Source of the DNA: VRUE01 sp963805475 | Lineage (GTDB): Bacteria > Actinomycetota > Thermoleophilia > Solirubrobacterales > 70-9 | NCBI GenBank assembly: GCA_963805475.1 | Contig: CAWDUO010000009.1 | Coordinates: forward strand, 35,314 to 99,313 | Reading direction: 5' to 3' | DNA: 64,000 bases | Part shown: positions 47,280-56,806 of the stretch, in pieces | Layout: the number at the start of each line of letters is the position of its first letter | How positions within the stretch are numbered: the first letter of the stretch is position 1 | Notes under the pieces: generated by a model | Seen by the model: only the letters and a program-made list of their open reading frames with translations | Told to the model about the DNA's origin: nothing | Databases searched by the model: none | Program-made: the position numbers and the translations under genes

Positions 47280-47704
47280 GCGAAGGTCCAGAGCTTGTTG
47301 CCCAAGAAGTTGAAGGGCATCGCGATCGCGACCGCGATCGCCTGCGCGGACAGGGCGCCCAGCGAGGTGCCGGTGACGAGCAGCTGCAGCGCGACCAGGT
47401 TGATCGCCAGGGCGCCGAGGCTGACGACGAAGAAGCGGGCGGCCTGGAAGCCGGGGTGCCCGTCGCCGGGCTCGAAGGTCCAGTGCCGGTTCCAGAGGAA
47501 GTTGTTGGCCAGGGCGACGCAGAATGCGCCGATCGCGGCGGCGATGTGGTGCAGGCCGAGGCTGTCGGCGAGCAGCGAGAAGACCGCCAGGTTGATCAGG
47601 TAGCCGGAGGCGCCGACCAGCCCGAACTTGCACAGCTGCCACCAGCTGGCGGGGCGTCGCGCCGCTGCGCCGATCCTGTATGCGAGCTCGGTGGCGGGGG
47701 TCAT
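47276..47704 (-). CDS. GtrA-family membrane protein
   Basis: This is a 142-residue GtrA-like protein with four membrane helices: LCKFGLVGASGYLINLAVFS, AAAIGAFCVALANNFLWNRH, ARFFVVSLGALAINLVALQL and SAQAIAVAIAMPFNFLGNKL. It ends in the family signature NFLGNKLWTF. GtrA proteins are thought to flip lipid-linked sugars or assist glycosyltransferases. The start is the ATG at 47704. A divergent secreted protein starts 47 bp away, and a glycosyltransferase gene lies just beyond. Confidence 0.88.
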   Translation of the reverse strand: MTPATELAYRIGAAARRPASWWQLCKFGLVGASGYLINLAVFSLLADSLGLHHIAAAIGAFCVALANNFLWNRHWTFEPGDGHPGFQAARFFVVSLGALAINLVALQLLVTGTSLGALSAQAIAVAIAMPFNFLGNKLWTFA

Positions 47705-47751
47705 CTTCCAGTGGGAGGCCGCGCGCCTGCGGCGCGTAATGTTCCCGCCGC

Positions 47752-48381
47752 ATGCGGCGGGAATTCGCAATCTTTGCAGGCTTGGCGGCCGCAGCCGTCG
47801 CAGTCGCGCTGATCCTCGTCCTCGGCGACGGCCATGGCGACGGGACTCAGCGCGCGACGCTGCCGGCCGAACCGAGCGTCGAGATCGTCTCCCCCCGCAA
47901 CGGCGCCCGCCAGACCGACCGCTCGGTCGTCGTCAAGGCCCGGGTGCGCGACTTCAGCCTGGCGCCGCGGCAGTTCGGCCGCGAACCGCAGCTCGACGAG
48001 GGGAACCTGCGCTTCGCGCTCAACCGGGTGCCCAACTGCGTCGACCCGGCGAAGCTGGCGCGCGCCGAGAGCAGCCCGGTCGGCCGCGGCCGCCTGAAGG
48101 GCGCCTCCTACGACTACCCCCGCTACGCCGGCCCCAACGGCGTGCTCGCCGAACGGGTCGGCTCCAGCGGCAGCTACTCGCCGGCGACGCGGCCTGAGAT
48201 CTATTACCACGAGCTGCCCGCCGGCTTCTACCGCCTCGTCGTCACCCTGGCGCGCAACAACGGCGCACCGACCCCCTACCACGCGGTGACCAACTTCCAG
48301 ATCCTGCTCCCGCCCGGCCACGTGCAGAAACCCTGCCCCAAGGGCAAGGTGACCAGCGCCAAGGCGGCCGCTTTCGACTAG
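47752..48381 (+). CDS. Membrane-anchored or secreted protein, unknown
   Basis: This is a 209-residue protein. A single N-terminal hydrophobic segment (FAIFAGLAAAAVAVALILVL, about 5-24) acts as anchor or signal. The exported part begins with EIVSPRNGARQTDRSVVVKA, resembling the start of Ig-like/Big domains, and later has YYHELPAGFYRLVVTLARNN. Two Cys (in NCVDPAK and KPCPKGK) may form a disulfide. I do not recognise the family. It is divergent from GtrA; its stop overlaps the convergent glycosyltransferase by 4 bp. Confidence 0.65.
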   Translation: MRREFAIFAGLAAAAVAVALILVLGDGHGDGTQRATLPAEPSVEIVSPRNGARQTDRSVVVKARVRDFSLAPRQFGREPQLDEGNLRFALNRVPNCVDPAKLARAESSPVGRGRLKGASYDYPRYAGPNGVLAERVGSSGSYSPATRPEIYYHELPAGFYRLVVTLARNNGAPTPYHAVTNFQILLPPGHVQKPCPKGKVTSAKAAAFD

Positions 48382-49859
48382 CGGCGCCCCGGCGCAGCGG
48401 ATTCGGGGCTGTCGGCGACGACGCCGTTGGCGCCGAACCCGGTCGGCAGATCGCGCAGCACGCGATAGGGAACCTCGACCGGGCGCCGCGACACGTAGCG
48501 GATCAGGGTCAGGCGCTCCATCCGGATCCGTTCGACCTGGTGGAAGCTCGGCGGCAGCCGCACCAGTTGGCGTTTGGCGGCCGGCTTGCCGACCACGTCG
48601 ATCTCGCGCAGCGGAATCGTGCCGAAGTAGACGCGTTCGGCGTGGTCGTGGAGGTAGAAGCGAACCGGATCGGCGGCCAGCTTCCAGCCGACGATCGCGC
48701 GCGGCCGCCGCGGCGGCCCGAGCTGCGCGGCGAGGTCGCGGAAGTCGGGGCGTTGAAGGTTGGCCGTGCGGGCGACCAGCACCGCGTAGCCGAGCCAGTA
48801 TGCGCTGAGCAGGATCGCGCAGGCCAGCCCGACCCGCGGCGCGCGGGGGACGGAGAAGCCGATCCCGGCGACGACCGCGAGCGGGACCAGGGCCGGCAGC
48901 AGGTTGCGCTCGACGACGTAGTCCTTGCCCGCCACCGCCGCGAGCCCGGCGAGGGCGACGACGCCGAGGCCGACGACGAGCGGGGGCAGCGCGGCGCGGC
49001 GCTCGCGGGACGAGCCCCGCAGGGCCAGCAGCAGCAGGCCGGCGCCGATCAGCAGCGCCGGAACCAGCGCGTAGCGCTCGCGCGGCGGCTCGGCGATCAC
49101 GTGTCCGGTTTCTCCGGCGAGGAAGCCGACGCCGGTCTGGAGGAAGCGGCTCGACAGCGGCGTCTCGTCGATCCAGCCGATGTGGGCGGGGTTGACCTGG
49201 GCGGCGATCAGCGGCAGCAGCGCCGCGCCGACCAGGACGACCCCGCCGACGGCCGGCAGCGCCGCGCGCCAGCGGGAGCGCAGGGCGACCAGCAGCCAGG
49301 CGGCCTCGATCGCGACCGCGAAGACGGCGAAGTAGTGGCTGCAGAGGGCGGCGGCCGAGCTGAGCGTCCAGAGGCTCAAGTCGCCGGCGCTGCCACTGCG
49401 CCGGGCACGGAGGAAGAACAGCAGCGAGGCGGCGCCGAAGAAGACCAGCATCGAGTAGGAACGGGCCTCCTGCGAGTACCAGATCAGCATCGGGTCGACG
49501 GCGACGATCGCGCCGCAGATCAGCCCGGCGCGGGAGTCGAGCGCCTCGCGCGCCGCCAGGAAGGCGAGCGGGATCGTCGCCGTCCCGAGCAGCGCCGAGA
49601 GCGAGCGCATGCCGATCTCGCCGCTGCCGAACAGCTTCGCCCAGCCCCAGGCGACGACGTAGTAGAGCGGCGGGTTCGACTCGCTGTCGCGGACCGCGCG
49701 CAGCATCTCGGCGAAGCTGCCCGGGATCACCCGCGCCACCGTGATCACCTCGTCGTGGTGGTAGCTCTGCAAGCCGAGGCTGGCGAAGCGCACCGCCAGG
49801 CCGAGCCCGGTGAGTCCGGCGAGCGCCCAGAGCACCGCCGGCGAGAGGCGCCCGCTCAC
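48378..49859 (-). CDS. GT39/ArnT-like polytopic glycosyltransferase
   Basis: This 493-residue inner-membrane protein is related to protein O-mannosyltransferase/ArnT-type lipid-sugar glycosyltransferases. A GTG start at 49859 precedes helix 1 (AVLWALAGLTGLGLAVRF). Then comes the first periplasmic loop with the conserved acidic pair SYHHDEVITVARVIPG, DSESNPPLYYVVAWGWAKLF (NPPLYY is typical), and about ten more helices. The C-terminal about 120 residues are soluble. It overlaps the GH92 gene by 4 bp (GTGA), suggesting a joint role in surface mannan or glycan metabolism. Confidence 0.85.
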   Translation of the reverse strand: MSGRLSPAVLWALAGLTGLGLAVRFASLGLQSYHHDEVITVARVIPGSFAEMLRAVRDSESNPPLYYVVAWGWAKLFGSGEIGMRSLSALLGTATIPLAFLAAREALDSRAGLICGAIVAVDPMLIWYSQEARSYSMLVFFGAASLLFFLRARRSGSAGDLSLWTLSSAAALCSHYFAVFAVAIEAAWLLVALRSRWRAALPAVGGVVLVGAALLPLIAAQVNPAHIGWIDETPLSSRFLQTGVGFLAGETGHVIAEPPRERYALVPALLIGAGLLLLALRGSSRERRAALPPLVVGLGVVALAGLAAVAGKDYVVERNLLPALVPLAVVAGIGFSVPRAPRVGLACAILLSAYWLGYAVLVARTANLQRPDFRDLAAQLGPPRRPRAIVGWKLAADPVRFYLHDHAERVYFGTIPLREIDVVGKPAAKRQLVRLPPSFHQVERIRMERLTLIRYVSRRPVEVPYRVLRDLPTGFGANGVVADSPESAAPGRR

Positions 49860-52283
49860 GGCGCGCAGAGCCCCTTCGGCATCGGCCTTCGCGGCCCGAA
49901 CGACGGCGGCGCCGCGGCCGCCGAGGCTCCCCAGGAGCGCGCCGGGCGCCGGCTCAGCCGGAACGAGAGCTCGGCGCCGCGGGCGAGCGTGCAGTAGGAG
50001 AGCCAGGGACGCCCGTAGGCGCGGCCGTCGAGCCGCAGTGAGCTCACGTAGGGGTTCGCCGCCGGACCGCGGCGGCCGCGCGCCGCGGCGAGGATCGTCG
50101 CCCGCCGGTGGTGCGGCAGGGCGATCCGCGCCCGCGCGAACAGCGGGCTGCCGAGCGCCAGCAGGGGAACTCCCGGCACCGCCGGGTAGAGGCCGAGCGC
50201 GCCGAACACGTACCAGGCCGAGAGCGTGCCGAGGTCGTCGTTGCCGGGGTAGCCGTCGGGGGAGACGTCGTAGAGCGTCAGCAGCGCCCGCCGCACCGCC
50301 GCCTGCGTCCGGTAGGGCCGCCGCAGCCAGTCGTACAGCCACGGCGCTCCGAGGCTCGGCTCGTCGCCCAGGAGGGCGTGATCGGTGTGGGTGGCGCCGG
50401 CGCCGCCGTTGAGCTCGCGCAGGTAGCGGTCGAGGCGGGCCGCGGCGCGGCGCCGGCCGCCCATCGCCGCCGCCAGCCCGGCGGGGTCCTGCGGCACCAT
50501 CCAGGTGTACTGGAAGGCGTCGCCCTCGGCGAAGCCGGCGCCGCCGCGGGGGTCGTAGGGAGAAGGAAAGGCGCCGCTTTCGTAGCGCGGCTCGATCAGC
50601 CCGCGGCGGCGTTCGTAGAGGTTGCGCCAGCTCGCCGAGCGGCGCATGAAGGGGTGGTAGACGGAGGCGTCGCGGCCGCTGCGGGCGGCGAGCTGGGCGA
50701 TCGCGAAGTCGTCGATCGCGTACTCGAGCGTGGTCGAGGCCGAGGCCCAAACCGCTTCCGGGCTGCCGTAGATCGAGTTCGCGTTGCGGGTGCGGGTGTC
50801 GAGGTCGAAGGGGACGTAGCCGAGCCGCAGGTACTGCGACAGGCCCTGGCGCTCGACGTATTCGCCGTTGGCGCTGCGACAGGGCTCGCCGGCCCCCCGG
50901 ACCATCGCCGCCAGGGCGGCGCGGCGGTCGAAGCCGCGGGCGCCGAAGGCCGCGGCGGAGGCGAGGATCGGGTCGGCGGAGTCGCCGACCATCGTCATGC
51001 TCTGGCCGTTCGCGTAGGGCCAGCGCGGCAGGCAGCCGCTCTGCTCGGCGTCGGCGAGCAGCGAGCTGGCCATGTCGGCGGCCCGTTTCGGCGTCAGGAT
51101 CGAGAGCAGCTGGATCTCGCTGCGGTAGACGTCCCAGCCGGAGAAGTCGGCGTACTGGATCCGGTGGCGCGCGTGGTGCAGGGCGCCGTCCATCCCCGGG
51201 TAGGCGCCGCCGACGTCGCTGAAGGTGCGCGGGGCGAGAAGGGCGTGGTAGAGCGCCGTGTAGAAGGTGTCGAGCAGGCGCCGCGGCCCGCCGGAGACGC
51301 GGACGCGGCCGAGCGAGCGGTTCCAGCTGCGTTCGGCGCCGGCGGCGACCGCCCCGAAGCTCGACCTCGCGCTTTCCGCCGCGAGGTTGGCGCGGGCGTC
51401 CGCGACGCTGACGAACGAGATCCCGACGTGGACCAGCACCCGACGGTTGCGACGGGTGTCGAAGGTCGCGTAGGCGCCGGCCTGGGCGGTCGTCTTCGGG
51501 TTGGCTTCCGGCGTCGCCGTCGCCTCCGCCGCCGTCGAGCCGGCGCCGAGCCGGCTCCCTTCCCAGGTGCCATAGGACTCGAACGGCCGGTCGAAGACGG
51601 CGGCGAGGAAGACGCGGTAGCGGGGCCGCTGCCCGCAGAACAGGCCGCTCGACGCCTCCCCGTCGATCTCATTGCGCCCCGGGTGGATCCGCACCGCGGC
51701 CAGGTCGTCGGCCTGGGCGCTGCCGCCGGCGTTGATCAGGATGCTCGCGTGCGGGTTGGCGCCGAACGTGAAACGGCCGACCCCCGTTCTCGTCGTCGCC
51801 GTCAGCTCCGTCTCGATACCGGGGCCGCGGACCGGCTTCAGGCGCACCGCGTAATAGCCCGGCCGCGCCCGCTCGCCGGCATGCGAGAACCCCGGCTGGA
51901 GGTAGCCGGCGAGCAGATCGCTGCCCGCCCGGGCCGGCGAGGAGCCGAGCGGCTCGGTCGTCGGCACGAACGGGAAGTCGCCGTAGAGCGAGCAGCCGGC
52001 GCCGCTGAGGTGGGTGAGGCTGAAGCCGCGCAGGTGACGGTCGCGGTAGTCGTAGCCGGCCCGCTGGTTGCGGTCGGCCGGGGTCGTGTCCGGGCTCCAC
52101 TGGACCATCCCGAAGGGAACGCTGGCGCCGGGGAAGTTGTGGCCGCCGCCGAAGGTCCGCGGTCCGGGGCGGGTTCCGGCGAAGGGGTCGACTCGGGCGC
52201 TCGGCTCGGCCGCCTGGGCGCCGGCGGCGAGCGACGCGAGCAGGGCAAGGGCGACCGCGGATGTGCTGACGGCACGAGCGCAT
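49856..52283 (-). CDS. Secreted glycoside hydrolase family 92 (alpha-mannosidase type), frameshift near start
   Basis: GH92 enzymes are calcium-dependent exo-alpha-mannosidases. Characteristic stretches are GGGHNFPGASVPFGMVQWSP, RIQYADFSGWDVYRSEIQLL, WPYANGQSMTMVGDSADPIL, and GYPGNDDLGTLSAWYVFGAL (with the catalytic Asp pair). ALALLASLAAGAQAAEPSAR looks like the end of a signal peptide, so it is exported. The only nearby ATG (52283) is out of frame with it, so one base is probably missing or extra near 52270. It is coupled with the downstream membrane glycosyltransferase and divergent from an ABC exporter. Confidence 0.9.
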
Positions 52284-52324
52284 GCGCTCCGAAAGCTAAT
52301 ACTTCACTTTGTATAGTGGCTCGG
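52276..52324 (+). promoter_or_regulatory. Divergent promoter region: palindrome and near-leaderless -10
   Basis: TATAGT at 52312-52317 ends 7 bp before the ABC-transporter ATG (52325), so transcription would begin at or just before the start codon (leaderless mRNA). At 52276-52289 the perfect 14-bp palindrome GAGCGCATGCGCTC covers the presumed ATG of the divergent GH92 gene and could be an operator. A good -35 is not evident. The spacing is seen directly; promoter activity is inferred. Confidence 0.45.
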
Positions 52325-54095
52325 ATGGCCACCTACCGCCGCCTGATGGGCTTTCTGCGGCCCTACCGCCGCCAGCTCTGGGGATCGCTTGCATTCGCCT
52401 GGGCGGCGATGGGGATGACCGTCCTGATCCCCTATCTGATCGGGCGCGGGGTCAACGCGATCGAGCGCGGCGAAAAGCCCGATCTGCTGCCGATCGCGCT
52501 GGCGATCCTCGGCGCCGGCGTGCTCCGCCTCGGGCTGACGATGGTGCGCCGGCTCGTCGCCGGCAGAGTCTCGCTGGCGGTCGAATTCGACCTGCGCGAG
52601 CGCTTCTACGGCCACCTGCAGCGGCTCGAGCTCGGCTTCTTCGACTCACAGCAGACCGGCCAGCTGATGTCGCGGGCGACGGTCGATCTGCAGTCGATCC
52701 GCTTCTTCCTCGGCTACGGCCTGATCTTCATCACCCAGAACCTGCTGACGATCATCCTCGCCAGCGCCGTGATGTTCGCCCTGCAGCCGTGGCTGGCGCT
52801 GATCGCGCTCGCCCCGGCGCCGCTGGTCGATCTACACCGCCTCCCGCTACAACCGCGTCTCCCGCCCCGCCGTGCAGGAGGTCCAGCAGCGGCTCGCCGA
52901 GCTGACCGCCGAAGCCGAGGAGAACATCTCCGGGATCCGCGTGGTCAAGGCCTTCGCCCGCGAGGAGCACCAGCTGCACCGCTTCCGCCGCGCCGTCGCC
53001 CGCGTCTTCGACCAGAGCATCTACTCGACCCGCCTGCAGGCAACCTTCTCCCCCCTGCTCGGATTCCTGCCGCAGCTCGGCATCGCCCTGGTGCTGCTGG
53101 TCGGCGGCCGCGAGGTGATCTCGGGCAGCCTCAGCCTCGGCGACTTCACCGCCTTCTACACCTACGTCGCGATGCTGGCGGCGCCGACGCGCATGCTCGG
53201 GATGACGCTGGGGATGGCGCAGCGGGCGATCGCCTCCGGCAACCGGCTGTTCGAGATCCTCGACCGCGAGCCGCGGATCGAGAGCCCGGCGGGCGCGCCG
53301 CCGCTGCCGGCCGGCGGCGGCCGGGTCGAGATGCGCGGGGTGGCGCTGCGCTATGACGGAGCTGTTCCGGCGTTGACCGACGTCGATCTGGATGTGGCCG
53401 CGGGGAGCACCGTCGCCCTGGTCGGCCCTTCCGGCTCGGGCAAGACCAGCCTGGTGGCGCTGGTCGCCCGGCTGTATGACCCGAGCGAGGGGGCGGTGCG
53501 GGTCGACGGCGCCGACCTGCGCTCGCTCGACCTCGTCTCGCTGCGCTCGCAGGTCGCCTTCGTCGGCGACGACAGCTTCCTCTTCACGGCGAGCATCGCC
53601 GACAACATCGCCTACGCGCGCCCGGGGGCGAGCCGCGAGGAGGTCGAAGCGGCGGCGCGGCGCGCCCAGGCCGACGGCTTCGTCCGCGAGCTGTCCCGTG
53701 GCTACGACACGCTGGTCGGCGAGCGCGGCCTCACCCTCTCGGGCGGCCAGCGCCAGCGCGTCGCGATCGCCCGCGCGCTGCTCGCCGACCCGCGCATCCT
53801 GATCCTCGACGACGCCACCTCCTCGGTCGACGCGACGACCGAGGCGGCGATCAAGGGCGGCCTGGCGGAGGCGATGGCCGGGCGCACGACGTTCGTCATC
53901 GCCCACCGCCTCTCGACCGTCTCGCTCGCCGACGAGGTCGTGGTGATGGACGGCGGGCGGATCGTCGACCGCGGCACGCACGAGGAGCTGCTGGCGGGCT
54001 GCGGCTTCTACCGCGAGATCGCCGAGCACGGCCTCGCCGACTCGGTCTTCCTGCAGCGCGACCTCGAGCGGCGCGAGGAGGCGGTGCGGCTGTGA
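52325..54095 (+). CDS. ABC exporter half-transporter 1 (degenerate ATPase site), one frameshift
   Basis: This has an exporter-type membrane domain (six helices, about 1-310) fused to an ATPase domain. Walker A is LVGPSGSGKTSLVALVARL, the signature LSGGQRQRVAIARALL, Walker B ILILDDATSSVDA, and H-loop FVIAHRLSTVSLAD. The catalytic Glu after Walker B is Asp (LDDAT) and the Q-loop Gln is replaced (FVGDDSFLF). These are features of the non-catalytic half of heterodimeric exporters. The frame shifts near 52830 (after LAPAPLV). It overlaps the next gene by 4 bp, which supplies the partner. Confidence 0.92.
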
Positions 54096-55939
54096 GCGCG
54101 GAGCGACCGAGCAAGCTGCGCTTCGCCCTGACGCTGCTGCGCCCCTACCGGGGCCGCGTGGCGCTCGCCATCGTCGCCGTGCTCGTCGCGACCGGCGCCG
54201 GCCTGGCGCCCCCCTACCTCGCCGGACAGGCGGTCGACGCCGGCATCGTCACCGGCGACAGCGCCGCCCTGACCCGGATCGTCGCCGCCTTCCTCGGCGT
54301 CGCCGTCCTCTACGCCGCCTCCAGCTACGCCCAGACGTACCTGGTCGGCTGGGTCGGGACGCGCGCCCTGCAGGACCTGCGCGAGCGCGTCTTCGCCCAC
54401 CTCCAGTCGATGTCGATCGGCTTCTTCACCCGGCGCAGCCCGGGCGTGCTGATCAGCCGCATGACCAACGACATCGAAGCGCTCAACCAGCTCGTCACCA
54501 ACGGCGTCGTCACCCTCGTCTCCAGCGGCCTGACGCTGATCGGCGTGGTCGCGATCATGCTGGCGCTCGACCTGAGGCTGGCGCTGGTCACCTTCCTCAC
54601 CTTCCCCCTGCTGGCGATCGCCAGCGCCGTCTTCCGCATCGTCTCCCACGGCGCCTACCGGCTGACCAGGGAGCGGATCGCCGCCGTCACCGCCTACCTG
54701 CAGGAGAGCCTCAGCGGCGTGCGCGTGGTGCGCAGCTTCGGCCAGGAGCCGCGCCACACGGCGGCGATGACCGAGCTCAACGTGGCCAACCGGGAAGCGA
54801 ACATGAAGACCGTCTTCCTCAACGCCTCCTACTTCCCGGCGGTCGAACTGCTGTCGGCCGCCGGCACCGCGGCGATCGTCCTCTACGGCGGCACGCAGGC
54901 GATCGACGGGGCGATCCAGATCGGCACGATCGTCGCCTTCATCGGCTACCTGCAGGTCTTCTTCTCGCCGATCCAGGAACTCTCCCAGCTCTACACCACC
55001 TACCAGCAGGGGATGGCGGCGCTCGACAAGATCTTCGAGCTGCTCGACACCGAGCCGGACATGGTCGACGCGCCGGACGCGATCGACCCCGGGACGCTGC
55101 GCGGCGAGATCGAGATGAAAGGCGTCTGGTTCTCCTACGCGGACCAGGCGGAGCGGACGCGGGAGCAAACTCGCGAGATCGCCGGTGATGATGAGCGCGA
55201 GTTTGCGGGAGCAGAGCATCCGCCGCCTGATTCTTGGGCGGAGGCCGGCGGTTGGGCGCTGGAGGAGGTGGATCTGCACGTGCCGCCGGGGCAGACCCTG
55301 GCCCTGGTCGGCGCGACCGGCGCCGGCAAGTCGACCCTGGCGAAGCTGGTGGCGCGCTTCTACGACCCGCAGCGGGGGACGGTCGCGGTCGACGGCCACG
55401 ACCTGCGCGGCCTGCGCCAGGAGGCGCTGCGCCGCCAGCTCGGCATCGTGCCGCAGGAGGGCTTCCTCTTCTCCGGCAGCGTGCGCGAGAACGTCGCCTT
55501 CGGGCGGCCCGAGGCGAGCGAGGCCGAGATCGAGGCGGCGCTGGCCGCGGTCGGCGCGAGCGAGTTCGTCGCGGCGCTGCCGCGCGGGATCGAGACCGAG
55601 GTCGGCGAGCGCGGCGTGCAGCTCTCGGCCGGGCAGCGCCAGCTGGTCGCCTTCGCCCGGGCGCTGCTTGCCGAGCCGCGCATCCTGATCCTCGACGAGG
55701 CGACCTCGAACGTCGACGTGCGCACCGAGCGCACGATCGAGCGCGGCCTCGAGCGGCTGCTCGCCGGCCGCACGGCGCTCGTCATCGCCCACCGCCTCTC
55801 GACGATCCGCCGCGCCGACAAGATCGTCGTGCTCGAAGGCGGCCGCATCGTCGAGAGCGGCGCCCACGAGGAGCTGATCGAGGCCGGCGGCAAGTACGCC
55901 GGCCTCTATGGGGCGTGGCAGGAGAACTCAGCTGCCTGA
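54092..55939 (+). CDS. ABC exporter half-transporter 2 (catalytic), with inserted palindromic element
   Basis: This 615-residue partner of the preceding gene has six helices (about 1-310), then an ATPase domain: Walker A LVGATGAGKSTLAKLVARFY, Q-loop GIVPQEGFLFSG, signature LSAGQRQLVAFARALL (LSAGQ rather than LSGGQ), Walker B ILILDEATSNVDVRTE with the catalytic Glu, and H-loop ALVIAHRLSTIRRAD. Between the first strand of the ATPase (GVWFSYA) and WALEEVDLHVPPG lie about 35 extra residues, including REIAGDDER, encoded by a family B palindrome (55147-55224). The extra segment falls in a surface loop. The drug or lipid substrate is unknown. Confidence 0.93.
   Translation: MSAERPSKLRFALTLLRPYRGRVALAIVAVLVATGAGLAPPYLAGQAVDAGIVTGDSAALTRIVAAFLGVAVLYAASSYAQTYLVGWVGTRALQDLRERVFAHLQSMSIGFFTRRSPGVLISRMTNDIEALNQLVTNGVVTLVSSGLTLIGVVAIMLALDLRLALVTFLTFPLLAIASAVFRIVSHGAYRLTRERIAAVTAYLQESLSGVRVVRSFGQEPRHTAAMTELNVANREANMKTVFLNASYFPAVELLSAAGTAAIVLYGGTQAIDGAIQIGTIVAFIGYLQVFFSPIQELSQLYTTYQQGMAALDKIFELLDTEPDMVDAPDAIDPGTLRGEIEMKGVWFSYADQAERTREQTREIAGDDEREFAGAEHPPPDSWAEAGGWALEEVDLHVPPGQTLALVGATGAGKSTLAKLVARFYDPQRGTVAVDGHDLRGLRQEALRRQLGIVPQEGFLFSGSVRENVAFGRPEASEAEIEAALAAVGASEFVAALPRGIETEVGERGVQLSAGQRQLVAFARALLAEPRILILDEATSNVDVRTERTIERGLERLLAGRTALVIAHRLSTIRRADKIVVLEGGRIVESGAHEELIEAGGKYAGLYGAWQENSAA
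55147..55224 (-). repeat. Family B palindromic element, in frame inside an ABC exporter gene
   Basis: This is a 78-bp nested palindrome. The outer stem is GGCGGA (55147-55152) with TCCGCC (55219-55224). The inner stem is GCAAACTCGCG (55165-55175) with CGCGAGTTTGC (55196-55206), a perfect 11 bp. On the minus strand the internal loop strands are TCTGCTCCC (55207-55215) and TCCCGCGTCC (55155-55164), identical to the alaS copy. Compared with alaS, both stems changed on both sides so that pairing is kept. Confidence 0.88.
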
Positions 55940-56062
55940 GCGGGCCGAGAGCCAAGCAGATCGGGGGACGCAGGGAAGGATGGTGAGGGGAGCGCACTAC
56001 CGTGCGTGACCGGAGCCAGCCGACCGAGGACCCCGAGATGCGCCGGCTATCGGCCCGCTCAG
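55936..56062 (+). repeat. Family A structured element, copy A2
   Basis: The outer stem CTGAGCGGGCCGA (55936-55948) pairs perfectly with TCGGCCCGCTCAG (56050-56062), and GCC/GGC pairs continue inside. The core is TCGGGGGACGCAGGGA, then GCGCAC-TACC-GTGCGT, then CCGACCGAGGACCCCGAGAT. It fills the gap between the ABC exporter and the convergent lipoprotein gene, and the last codons of both genes lie within the stem. It might also terminate both transcripts. Confidence 0.82.
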
Positions 56063-56775
56063 CCGGGGCCTATGCCGCCGGAGGAGCCGCCCGAGCCGCC
56101 GCCTTCGCCGCCGCCGACTCCGGCCCCGCCGCCGGCGCTTTCTTCTTCGATCGGCGCCGCTTCTTCTTCGGGCGCCGCTTCGGCTGCTTCTTCGGGCGCC
56201 GCTTCTTCGGCCCCGCTTTCGACCCCGCCCGCGTTTTCTTCTTCGCCGCCGGATTCGGCGCCGGAGCCGCCGGGGCTCGGCGCGCTCGGCGTTTCGGCGC
56301 ACTTTTCGAAGCCGAACGCCCGCGCCGCCGACTCGAACCTGGTCAGCGCCGCGGCGACTTCGGTCGAGGCGGCGGTCAGCGCTTCGGTTTCTTCGCGTTC
56401 GTAGGCCAGCTTCACGTTGCCCTCGGCCTGCGAAAGCTCTTCCGCGGCGGCGATGAATTCGGGGTAGCCGGCGCTTTCTTCCTTCGGCGCGCCCAGCTCC
56501 TTCAGTCGTTCGACCATGCCGCTGTAGAGGCCGGCGACCTGGACGACCGCTTCGCCGGCATCCGAGCTGGTCGAGCCGGCGGCGCCGACCGCGGCGTTCA
56601 CCTCGCCGCAGATCGCGTCGCCCTGTTCGATCAGCTCGGCCTTGCTCAGCGCGGTCGCTTCGGTCGTTTCGACCGAGGCGGCGGCGGTCGATTCGTCCCC
56701 GCCCCCACCGCCGCAGCCGGCGACGAGCACCGCAAGCAGCGCAAGCGCCCCAACGCAAAAACCGAGCCTCCTCAT
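56059..56775 (-). CDS. Lipoprotein with Glu/Ala/Gly-rich tail
   Basis: This has about 238 residues from the ATG at 56775. MRRLGFCVGALALLAVLVAG followed by C is a lipoprotein signal with a good lipobox (LVAGC). The globular part (about 30-160) is helical with two Cys (GDAICGEVNAA and FGFEKCAETPS) and resembles other Thermoleophilia lipoproteins of unknown role. The C-terminal third is low-complexity (AAPEE/AEAAPEEE and GGSGGSSGG runs), likely a flexible wall-spanning tail. The final codons lie within the family A element. Confidence 0.75.
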   Translation of the reverse strand: MRRLGFCVGALALLAVLVAGCGGGGGDESTAAASVETTEATALSKAELIEQGDAICGEVNAAVGAAGSTSSDAGEAVVQVAGLYSGMVERLKELGAPKEESAGYPEFIAAAEELSQAEGNVKLAYEREETEALTAASTEVAAALTRFESAARAFGFEKCAETPSAPSPGGSGAESGGEEENAGGVESGAEEAAPEEAAEAAPEEEAAPIEEESAGGGAGVGGGEGGGSGGSSGGIGPG

Positions 56776-56806
56776 GAGCGCGAAAGTAGCAGAGCGCCTC
56801 GACGCC

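Noticed and set aside
55936..56062. Family A copy A2 as an ordinary rho-independent terminator of the ABC and lipoprotein genes
   Set aside because: It could still stop transcription, but it lacks T-runs at the stem base, and the complex conserved core shared with A1 shows it is more than a terminator.
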